Of a stretch of DNA of 64,000 nucleotides, positions 34,374 through 44,098 are shown one piece after another. The notes under the pieces were generated by a model. That model did not search any database and was not told the DNA's origin. It saw nothing but the letters and a program-made list of their open reading frames with translations. A program made the translations under genes and the position numbers. Positions within the stretch are counted from its first letter, which is position 1. Every line of letters begins with the position of its first letter. This DNA is from Helianthus annuus (Eukaryota; Streptophyta; Magnoliopsida; Asterales; Asteraceae): positions 141,566,820 through 141,630,819 of the forward strand of contig NC_035449.2 of assembly GCF_002127325.2 (NCBI RefSeq). The letters run 5' to 3'.

Positions 34374-35597
34374 ACAACCCTCCTGAAATTTTTTCGACAC
34401 CCTAAAATATATTAAAATATCCCAATATGTTTTATAATACACCCCATATGCGAAAACGGACCCCGAATACCTTTATTTTACTAAAAAAAATTAATTAAAA
34501 ATAAGAAAAGCGAGGCTGTCGCGGGGCGCGTAGCCTTTGGCTACAGCCTACGCAGGCCGCGACCGGGTGACGGCTGGCGCAACCCCAGGCCGCCACGTGG
34601 CACAACACCCGTCGAAGCTATACCGATGACCAATCAACCCTAGGCCCTACCACCCCTACTACGCGGGCCGCGTAAGCCTTAGCTTACTCTTACGCGGGCC
34701 GCGAGAGACTCGAATTACAGCCCTATATAAAGAGGGCATCGGGCCTTCAGTCAGATCATTCATTTCTCGACTTTCTCTCTCGAATTTCTTATAGTAGGCA
34801 CTATACTCGGGTATAATATCCCCCTAAATAACGAAGTTCTGCTCCGTTGTAAGTATCATAACCCCTGGATACGTATTAGATACGCTGCCCGATTGATCTA
34901 GGGTTCCGTAATGGCTGTTGTGGTTCTGCCCGACGTAGTCGTTGGAATGCCGTCTCGGGGAGGGTATTACTAATGTTAAAATGGGTTATTATACTAACAC
35001 GTGTGCATTTGTGTAATTTATAGATTGTCACCAGAAAACCCTTACAGAAAACCTAAAACAGCAATGTGAGTAATCTCCTTTTTGTAACATGTTTTTACAA
35101 AACCTCACACGATTAATTATGTATTAAACAGTTATTGAGTATTTGTAAGGATACAATTATCGTCGGTATGTTGGGGTTTTGTATACAAAATTTGTTACTA
35201 CCTTGCGAGGAGTAACATGACCACAAGTTGGGTTGACAGTACCGTGGGTGGTAATTGATATGACTTGGAAACAAATGTAATTGCGTGAACGCCGTCAATA
35301 CTGTACAATGGTTTTAACTTAAACTTGATTAAATTGGGATTCACTCACCAGTATTTCCCACTGACAAAATGTTTTTAAACGCGTTTTAGGTAACAAAATG
35401 TGAAAGCCAAATAGAAGCCAGCTGGACAGCACTGAAGGCTTGGAAAAGTGGCAATAAAGTTACCTAAAATAAATAGATGTTTTATTAAATAAAATAGGGT
35501 TTATCCCTATGAAAATGTGTGTACTTGAAACTTGGGTTTTCTGTCACTTTTTCTAATACAAATAAATAGATGTTTTATTAAATAAAATAGGGTTTAT
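34374..35597 (+). mobile_element. Truncated LTR of a Ty3 element (family D)
   Basis: Begins near AACAACCCTCCTGAAATTTT, typical of the 5' end of Tekay-like LTRs. It contains GC-rich palindromic repeats, then a TATA box (34724-34730, in CCCTATATAAAGAGG) and a long AT-rich transcribed part. The 3' end is lost at the rearranged junction with the Ty1 element. No target duplication can be tested. The family is assigned by layout only. Confidence 0.5.
34510..34712. repeat. ACGCGGGCCGCG motif cluster upstream of TATA
   Basis: Repeats of (T)ACGC(G)GGCCGCG at about 34551, 34669 and 34691, with GGCTACAGCC, GTAAGCCTTAGCTTAC and GGGGCGCG, make a GC island in AT-rich DNA just before the TATA box of the truncated LTR. 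Confidence 0.7.
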
Positions 35598-35639
35598 CCC
35601 AAGATTTGACAAGCACCAGATGTGCTTTTTCTGTCAATC
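35467..35639. other. Rearranged junction with duplicated and inverted filler DNA
   Basis: A 41-bp segment (35467-35507) is repeated exactly at 35560-35600. It is followed without a gap by 42 bp (35598-35639) that are the exact reverse complement of the RNase H region of the Ty1 element at 41212-41253. That is followed by the Ty1 LTR, missing its first 37 bp. Short overlaps (CCC and TCAATC) mark the joints. This is the pattern left by template-switching repair of a double-strand break. Confidence 0.85.
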
Positions 35640-36388
35640 AACTGGATCTCTGAAGAAGATAACAATCCTGAAGAACACAGCAAGATGAAGAAAAACAGTT
35701 GGGACAACCGAAAAGCAAAGTATCTACTACAAAGAATCTCAAGTTGATAAAAGAGTTGATTTGGATTATCAGAGAAGGACGTTTCTGATGGATCTGATGA
35801 TATTTCTGATGAAATATCATCAGTTTCTGACAAATTCTGATCATCAATTTTTCTGATGATTTGTTCACCAGAATTTCTGATGAAGTGGCTTATCAGAAAT
35901 TCTAATGACAGACCCACTTGTCTAAAATCACAACTCTATCCTGTCACCCATGACCGAAGCATGACATTATTGGTTTTCATGATTACAAATGCAACTTGAA
36001 CGATGGATTCAATGAATATGTCAAATTGCTACTTTATGCAGGACTTATTGCATGAATAAACAATTGTTTATTCATGCCCACAACTGTCTATAAATAGAAG
36101 GCTCGAGAGGCAGAAGATACTTGAGTTTGAAGCCTAGCATTCACATACACACACTCAAACTCCAACTGCTCTTCTCACCCACAGAAATCAAGATTCATTT
36201 GTATTAGATAATAATCTTACAATCACCTTGTTAAACTAATTTGTTTTAAAGTGATATAAACTTGATAATTCTGTAGGTCTTGTTTCTTGAAAGTCTGATT
36301 TCCATTTCCGCACATCTTTTTCACATATACTGAAATCACCTGCCATATTACGTAAAAATAAGTTGTTAAGGCCATACTGGGTCCAACA
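35634..36388 (+). repeat. 5' LTR of the Ty1 element (first 37 bp lost)
   Basis: 755 bp matching the solo LTR at 32706-33460 and ending GGGTCCAACA. It includes TATAAATA at 36089-36096. The upstream part has a dense set of TTTCTGATGA/TCATCAGAAA words. Confidence 0.95.
36089..36096 (+). promoter_or_regulatory. TATA box of the Ty1 LTR
   Basis: TATAAATA, the same as at 33161-33168 in the solo LTR, about 300 bp before the LTR end and about 200 bp after the TCTGATGA cluster. Confidence 0.65.
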
Positions 36389-36390
36389 AT

Positions 36391-36402
36391 TGGTATCAGA
36401 GC
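36391..36402 (+). promoter_or_regulatory. Primer-binding site of the Ty1 element
   Basis: TGGTATCAGAGC two bases after the LTR, complementary to the 3' end of initiator tRNA-Met. Confidence 0.95.
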
Positions 36403-36453
36403 AGATTGAATAAATTATTTTCAAACGATCAATCACTCTTCTTTTTTCTAAAT

Positions 36454-38218
36454 ATGGCCAGCTTTCAAACCTGGAATAATGCTTTTAACATTGGTTCTAT
36501 GTCCAAACCTCCGACTCTGGTCAGAGAGGAATGCCCCCAATGGAAAATCAGGATGGTCAATTTCCTTAATGGTCATGACCGAGCTCTGTTTCAATCCATT
36601 GAAAGGGGTCCACATATACCAATGACTGAAATACCAGCAATTCCAGCAACTGACCAAACACCAGGAATCCCTGCCTCTCGTGCTCCAAAAAGTGAAATAA
36701 ACTGGAGCCCGGAAGACAAGGATCTGGTGATTAAGGATGAAAGAGCAAAATCACTCTTAATAATGGCCATCCCGAATGACATATTTTCACAAGTTGATGC
36801 TTGTGCATCAGCCAAGGAAATATGGGATCAGTTGGAAAATTTTTGTGAAGGAGGAGAAAGGATGAAGAGAAACAAGAGAACAAACAACGTCTCATCCTAT
36901 GAAAGGTTTAAAAGTTTACCTAAAAAAGTTAAATGATACATATCAAAGGTTCACAAAACTTTTAAACGAGCTAAAGAAATTTGAAATAACTAAATCAAAT
37001 GATGAAAGAAACATTAAATTTCTTGATGCTTTGCCTGGAGAATGGAGAAGTCTCACAATGACTTTGTCCTCAACCTTAGAACTAGGAAACATGAGTCTTC
37101 ATGACTTATATAGCATCTTGATCCCCAAAGAGGAAGAAATATTTGAAGAAACCATTCAAAGAGGGGGATCTTTAGCTCTTATCTCTAACTCACAAAGACA
37201 AACAACTTCCAATGATCCACAACCATCAAACAGCCAGGCCTTTGAAACTTCTGATTCATCATCAGATTTTTCAGCCTTTGCTGATGCAATAGCACTGCTC
37301 ACCAAAACATTTGAGCAAAGGTTGAGGGGAGGAAGCCAAAGGTACCAGAGGAGTGATAGAAGGAGGATGGATGATAGATCTAAAGAAGATGTTAGATCTA
37401 AAGATAAGGGAAAGGCTGAGGTGATGTGCTACAAGTGCAAGCAAAAAGGTCATTATGCATCTGAGTGTAAGACCAAGAAGCTGAAAGATGTTGCTTACTA
37501 TGAAAAGAAGCTTGAGGAAGCGAAGAAGCAACAACAGCAAGTCAGCTTAATTGCTGGAGCAGATACATGGCTATCTGATGACTCTTCTGATGAAGAAGAA
37601 GAAGAAATGGCCAACTTCTGTCTCATGACACTTTCTGATGACATACCAGAGACTTCAGGACAACAGGTAAGTTTAGACAATCTTGATCTTGAACACAAGC
37701 TAAATGAGCTCATGTCAGATTTTTTAAACTTGCAAGTTAGACATCAATCAAATGGTAAAAAATCTGATGAGTTGCAGAGGACTTTGAATAAAATCATTCT
37801 TGAAAACCAATTACGGATAGAACAAAGTTTAGATTAAAGAGCTAAAATTGAGTTCTATGAAAATGAAAGAAAAGATCTTTACAAGAAAATCAATGATAAA
37901 GAAATTAATGTAAGAGGTTTTCAAAAAGCAAAAGAATTCATAAGTTTCATAGAGTCCACTCCAAAGAACAAAGGAGAAGGGTTGGGTTATGTAAAAACAA
38001 ACAATAACAAACCCACTGTCTTTGTAAAAGCTACTCAACAGACTTCTGATAAATACTTATCAGAATCTGATTCTGAAACTTGCAAATCAACATGTTCTGA
38101 ATACTCCTTTGATAAGCCAAATTTTGAACCAAAAAGAAGTGAATGCAGTCAAGAGTTTGTAAAAACTCCAGAAGCAGTTCACTCATCTTTTCAAAACTAT
38201 CCCTACATTCCATCATAA
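36454..38218 (+). pseudogene. Gag of the Ty1 SIRE-type element
   Basis: The frame starts at ATG 36454 ('MASFQTWNNAFN') and continues to 36936 ('AKEIWDQLENFCEG'). It shifts by one frame near 36930, resumes in the next frame ('LNDTYQRFTKLLNEL') and carries a CCHC zinc knuckle 'CYKCKQKGHYASEC' (about 37428-37470). An in-frame stop at 37835-37837 lies before a helical stretch and the tail, which ends at 38216-38218. It would form the virus-like particle. An acidic run 'SDDSSDEEEEE' follows the knuckle. Two lesions prevent full-length Gag. Confidence 0.85.
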
Positions 38219-38451
38219 GAAGGAAAATCAGAAATTTCTGATGATTCCTGTATGTGTGTTGAAATACTGAAGCTTGTTCAACACCATCTCCAAAAGAAAA
38301 ATAAAAATTCTGTTAATGGCTCAGCATCCAACAGAAATTCTGATGAAAGGTCATCTAGAAGAATTAATTGAACCAGAATATCATCAGAAAGTGTACCCAA
38401 GCATGCCTGGGTACCTAAAACCCTCTAGTCGTTTCATTTCAGGACCATCAT

Positions 38452-41400
38452 GTGCAGCAGATCTGGTACTGCGACTCAGGAAGCTCCAAGCACATGACTG
38501 GAGATAGGAGATTACTCAGCAACTTTGTCTCAAAGCTGGGTAAAATGGTGAACTTTGGAAACGGAGTGAAAGGAAGGATAATGGGATACGGATGTATCAG
38601 GTATGGATGTTTGACCATTGAAAGAGTAGCTTATGTTGAAGGCTTAGATTATAATTTTGTTGAGCTATGGTCAATTCTGTGACAAAGGTTTTCAGGTAAC
38701 TTTTTTACCAGAAAAATGCTTGCTAATAGGTATGGATGATAATAAAGTATATTTAAGTGGGAAAGGATAAGACAATCAATTTATTACTTTGACTTCAAAG
38801 AAGAAAATGAACATCCTAAACTATGTTTATTTTCAAAGATTAACAAAGGAAGTAGTTGGTTGTGGCATAAAAGATTGGCTCACTTGAATTTCAAAAAACC
38901 TAAACAAATTAGCAAGTAAAGGTCTGGTAAAAGGGTTACCTTTCATATCCTCTAAAAAGGATAAAATTTGTGATGCTTGTGAGATGGGAAAGTCAAAAAG
39001 AAGCTCTCAAAAGTCAATTTATGAATCCTCCATTACACAAAATTTGGAACTTTTACACATGGATCTGTATGGACCCATAGGTACAGAAAGTTTTTCTGGA
39101 AAGAAATATATACTAGTAATAGTTGATGATTTTTCCAGATATACATGGGTTGAATTTTTGAGAAAGAAAAGTGAAACACCTGATCTGATCATTAATTTTA
39201 TAAAGAAAATTGAAAATCTGTTAAAACTAACAGTAAGAAGGATCAAATCAGACAATGGGACAGAATTCAAAAATTCTAAAATTGAAAGCTTTCTTGTAAA
39301 CAAAGGAATCTCTCATGACTTTTCTGCTCCCAGAACCCCTCAATAAAATGGGGTTGTTGAAAGAAAAAATAGAACCTTAGTAGAAGCTGCCAGAACAATG
39401 CTTGCATATGCCAAAATGCCCTCTCACTTTTGGGCAGAAGCAATTGCAAATGCATGTTTTACTCAAAACAGAACTCTCATCAACAAAAGGCTAAACAAAA
39501 CACCCCACAACATAATAAATAATAGAATTCCATGTGTAAAATTTTTACACACATTTGGTTGTAGATGTTTTGTTTTCAATGATTTTGAAAGCCTTGAAAA
39601 ATTTGACAGAAAAGCAGAAAAAGGTATTTTTCTTGGATATTCATTGTCCTCAAAAGCTTATAGAATTTTCATTCTTAATACAAGGACAATCAGAGAAAGT
39701 TTATATGTCTCATTTGATGATTCATCAGAGACTGAAGTTTCTGATGAATACATGAAAGAAATAAACTTTTCTGACAAACAAGAAAATTATGAGCATCTCT
39801 TTGAAACAATATCAGAAGATCTTTTAGAACATGATAAAGCTGGTACATTTAAATCATCAGAAATATCATGTACTAACCCTGAAGAACAAGTAAATAGCAC
39901 AACAGAAAATCAAAATTCTGGTGCTTTACATGAAACAGAGGTAACTGAACAGGGGGAAACTTCAAATCCATCAGAACCAACAGTTGTTCAAAATAGGTTA
40001 AGATGGATCAAAAGGCATGTTCATTCTGATATCATTGGCAATCCAGCTGATGGTGTGAGAACAAGATTAGCAATTGCACATGAATGTGCATATGCTGGGT
40101 TCTTAAGCACAACAGAACCTAAATCTACCAAAGAAGCTCTGAATGATCCAAATTGGATACAAGCTTTGCAAGAAGAGCTGGATCAATTCGAAAAGAGCAA
40201 GGTGTGGGATCTGGTACCCAAGCCCAAAGACAAATCTGTCATAGGCTCAAAATGGGTATACAGGAATAAATCTGATGAAAATGGCATAATCACAAGGAAC
40301 AAAGCAAGGTTAGTAGTCAAAGGTTACTGTCAACAAGAAGGTATTGATTATGATGAAACCTTTGCACCTGTAGCTAGATTAGAAGCTGTAAGAATTTTTC
40401 TTGCTTATGCTGCATCCAAGGATTTCAAAGTTTATCAAATGGATGTAAAATCAGCTTTCCTAAATGGTAAAATTGAAGAAGAAGTTTATGTGCAACAACC
40501 TGAAGGCTTTGTTGATCCAAAATTTCAAAATCATGTTTATAGATTAAACAAAGCCTTGTATGGATTGAAGCAAGCTCCAAGAGCCTGGTATGAAACATTA
40601 TCAAACTTCTTACTCAATTCTGGATTTACCAAAGGTACTATTGACACCACACTGTTTCTCAAAACACACAAAAACCATACCTTGTTGGTTCAGATATATG
40701 TTAATGACATTATATTTGGATCAACAAATGAAAAATTTTGCAAAAAGTTTCAAAAATTAATGACCAGCCATTTTGAAATGAGCATGATGGGTGAATTAAC
40801 CTTTTTCTTAGGTTTACAAGTCAAACAAAGAATTGATGGAATATTTCTGAGTCAATCAAAATATGTCAAAACAATTCTACAAAAATATTCACTTGAAAAC
40901 TGCTCTGTTTCAAAAACTCCCATGGCAACAGGGAACAAATTGGATTCTGATAAAGATGGAATAAGTGTAGATATTAAAACCTATAGAGGGATGATAGGGT
41001 CATTGTTATACTTAACTGCAAGTAGACCAGACATCATGTTTGCTACATGTTTTCTGGCCAGATATCAATGTGACCCTAAGGAATCTCATTTAAAGGCTGT
41101 AAAAAGGGTTTTCAAATATCTAAAAGGCACGTCAGAACTTGGTCTCTGGTATCCAAAGGATACAAACCTTGAATTAATTGCATACGCAGATGCAGATTAT
41201 GCAGGGTGTAAGATTGACAGAAAAAGCACATCTGGTGCTTGTCAAATCTTGGGGGGAAAATTGGTATGTTGGGCAAGCAAGAAGCAAAACTGTGTTGCCA
41301 CATCAACAGTAGAATCAGAATATGTAGCAGTAGCAAGCTGTTGTTCACAAGTGCCGTGGATGCAAACTCAACTGAAGGACTATGGAGTAAATCTGACAAA

Positions 41401-41791
41401 AATACCAATTTTGTGTGATTCAAAGAGTGCAATTGCAATAACAGAAAATCCAGTTCATCACTCAAGAACCAAACACATAGATGTCAGATATCACTTCATA
41501 AAAGATCATGTGGAGAAAGGTAACATTGAAATGTATTTTGTTCCAACTGAAAACCAAATTGCTGATATATTCACAAAACCTCTTGATGAAAAGAGACATA
41601 ATTTTTTGATCAGCAAACTTGGCATGGTCAACATAAGAGATGAAAATGTTTCAGAAATAAAAGCAAAACAAAATGAAAACCAAGTTGATAATCTTCAAGT
41701 TACTGAGAATGAAAGGACAATTAAACAAAATTCTGATGCAGAAATTCATCTATCTGATGAAAAATCAGAAAATTTAATAAATCATCAATAA
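38452..41791 (+). pseudogene. Pol (protease, integrase, RT, RNase H) of the Ty1 element
   Basis: Protease active site 'WYCDSGSSKHMTG' lies at about 38457-38500. The integrase zinc region near 38870-38900 ('WLWHKRLAHLN') is followed by stops. The integrase core starts at 38984 ('LLHMDLYGPIG', 'KSDNGTEF'), with a stop at 39344-39346 in the conserved '[12 protein letters not shown]' region. An open 797-codon frame then runs from 39398 to 41791, holding the end of integrase, RT ('[12 protein letters not shown]', '[12 protein letters not shown]') and RNase H ('[19 protein letters not shown]', 'ADIFTKPL'). The catalytic YVDD is YVND here (N436 of this frame, codon 40703-40705), which would remove a metal-binding Asp. 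The element cannot copy itself. Confidence 0.9.
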
Positions 41792-42334
41792 AATGTGATG
41801 ATTTACCAGAAGTTCTGATTTACATCAGGAATCTTTGTTTAATTGTGCATAATAATCAGTAATCATCAAAACTTCATATCGTCATACATATTCCATTTGT
41901 ATAAATTTCTTTTTCTTTTTGTTTGTTTGTTGTTTAAAAAAAAGGAAGGGAAACATGACATGCATGAAGATAAAATTAAATCCAAAGAATTCAATCGTCA
42001 CAAATTTAAAAAAAAAGGGAAAAAGGGATTTTTTTTTTGTACATGCAACGTCATTCGGTTATAAGGAGTTTAACAGAAACACATAAGCACCAATATCATT
42101 AGGAGCTATGAAAGTAGCCGCCCACCTATTTGAATGCTTACTCACACAAAAGGCTTAGTAGACTGTCATATTCACTGCAATAGATATCGTCTTAAATGAA
42201 GAGAAGAAATTTTTTTTTGTTAATATGAAACTATCACTTTCACCTATAAATATTAACAATCTGAAAAATACATTCTTCACAAACAAAATCTTCTCTTCAA
42301 AATCCTACCATCAGAAAAACTTCTTATTTTCAAA
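41792..42334 (+). other. Spacer between pol and env-like region
   Basis: No gene. There are A-rich tracts near 41937-42045. TATA-like CCTATAAATATT (about 42243) lies 90 bp before the env-like frame and could be an internal promoter for it, which is inference only. Confidence 0.45.
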
Positions 42335-43150
42335 ATGAACCACCCAAGATCAATGGAATCCAACCAATTTCCTCTCATACTCCACGAACATCATAATCTC
42401 AGACTAAGATCTAACCTAGAAGGACCTGCATGGGAGGACTGCAGGTTTGTGTACAATATGATCATGAGAAGTCCCTTGGGCTTTGCCATGTTTACACATG
42501 TCACCATATATCCAGAACTTCTTTAGGAGTTCTGGTGGAATGCTCAAGTTGTTATGAGTGGCACTTCTATGTGGATAAGAAGTGAGGTTATGGGGGTAGA
42601 GATCACCCTAAAAGAGGAAACACTCAGAGATGTCCTCAAATTGGGTGACTGTCGAAGGATCACTATATTGGAAAAGGCAGAAGTGCAAAGGACCTTGACT
42701 GAAATGGGCTACAATTCAAGCAATGTGTCAAGGCAAATTTGCAAATCTGGGTTCATACCACCTTTTCAATATTTGGTAACACAGCTGAGTGTCTGCTTTT
42801 CGAAAAAGACAGGACACTTTAATGAGCTGTCTTACAGGATGATGGAAGTGGCGCATGCTATTGTACAGGAAAAACCTTACAATTATGCTAAGTTTCTCAT
42901 GAGAGACTTAGAAGGAAACGTCCATGACCGTAATCCTTTTCTGATCTACCCTCGTTTCGTAACCAAAGTAATCACAAGTCAACTTGACTTTGGTGGTGTG
43001 AGAAGTTGTTATACAAGAGCTGAACTAGCACTTCAAGAAAACTTAAGAGTTGCTTCCCTGGTTCCATCAACCTTTCATACAGGGAGATTAACCAGTCTCT
43101 GGTTATACGTGAAGTGCATGTATAACGTGTTGGATGAAGATGATGAGTAG
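42335..43150 (+). pseudogene. Env-like/extra ORF 1 of the SIRE-type element
   Basis: One frame from ATG 42335 to 43150, interrupted only by a TAG at 42524-42526 ('YPELL-EFWWNAQVV'). Without the stop it would be about 270 codons. Features seen are 'VEITLKEETLRDVLKLGD' and 'NAKFLMRDLEG'-like hydrophobic patches ('YNYAKFLMRDLEGN', 'PFLIYPRFVTKVI'). Plant SIRE-type elements often carry extra frames of this kind after pol; the function is unknown. No signal peptide or clear membrane helix is visible. Confidence 0.6.
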
Positions 43151-44098
43151 TTAGGTCTATCTGTGTTTGTTTTAGCTTGTTAAGTTTTTTTTGTATGTTC
43201 TAACCCACTTTTGTTCAGTAATATATTCAGGTTTTCTTAATTAAATAATTAGTTAAATATGTCAATAGGTCAAGGGGGAACTAAGAAATCTTGTCTGATG
43301 ATAACAAGGAAAATCTGGTAAGAATCAAATGAAATCTGATAGGAAATGATAAATCATCAGAATCTGATAAAATTTATCAGAAATTTCATTAACACATCAG
43401 AAATCTGATGTAAAGAAACAAAAAAAAACTGAATTATTTTTAGATATGTTTCTTTCAATTTTTTTTCTGAGGACTGGAACAAGCCATATGAAAGAGACCT
43501 CCTAATAACATCAGAACAAAAATGCAGAGTTCACAAGATCAAGGTAAGAAATTTTATCAAACTCCACTCATTCCCTCTCATCTTAGAAAAAAATTATACA
43601 TATATTTTGATTCAAACTCCTATAAATGAATCAAATATCTTCTGATGATATATATGGGAAAATTCAACTCTTTGAGAAATATGTAGATCTTTCAATATAT
43701 ATATCATCAAAAGAACAAAATGGGAAAGCACTCAATTGAAGAAAAGGCTTTTGATTGGACCTATTCTGAAATCAAAAAGGGTCCCACCTAAAAAGGTGCA
43801 AGTTGGATACTAGTGTTTATCTTTTAAAAATCGTTGGAATCTCTAATTGTCTTAAATGAGATATACATTAAATTAGAGATAACCCAAGGGTTTTTCAAAA
43901 ACGGTTGTGTCTTTAAAAGATTAAAACATCATTAAGGTGTCATAAACACCTTGAATACAAACAACCCACGAAAAACACTCAAAAATCTCTGTCTCAGCTC
44001 ACTATAAATATCCCCTCCAACAACAGAGACGTCCATCTTCAACCTCAATTCTCGAAACCCTAAAAACCCTTTTTCAAAAGCAAAAACCCAAATCCTTA
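43151..44098 (+). other. Noncoding spacer with TCTGATGA clusters
   Basis: No gene is supported. 43290-43415 holds many TCTGATGA, ATCAGAAATTT and AATCTGAT words that form imperfect palindromes, like those in the LTR. The region just before 44099 has CTATAAATATCCC (about 44003), a possible promoter for the next frame. Confidence 0.5.

Noticed and set aside
33977..34377. Possible small LTR or TRIM from TGTTGCGAATG to CTATAACA
   Set aside because: TG...CA ends can be chosen, but the flanking five bases do not match and no primer-binding site or twin LTR is present.
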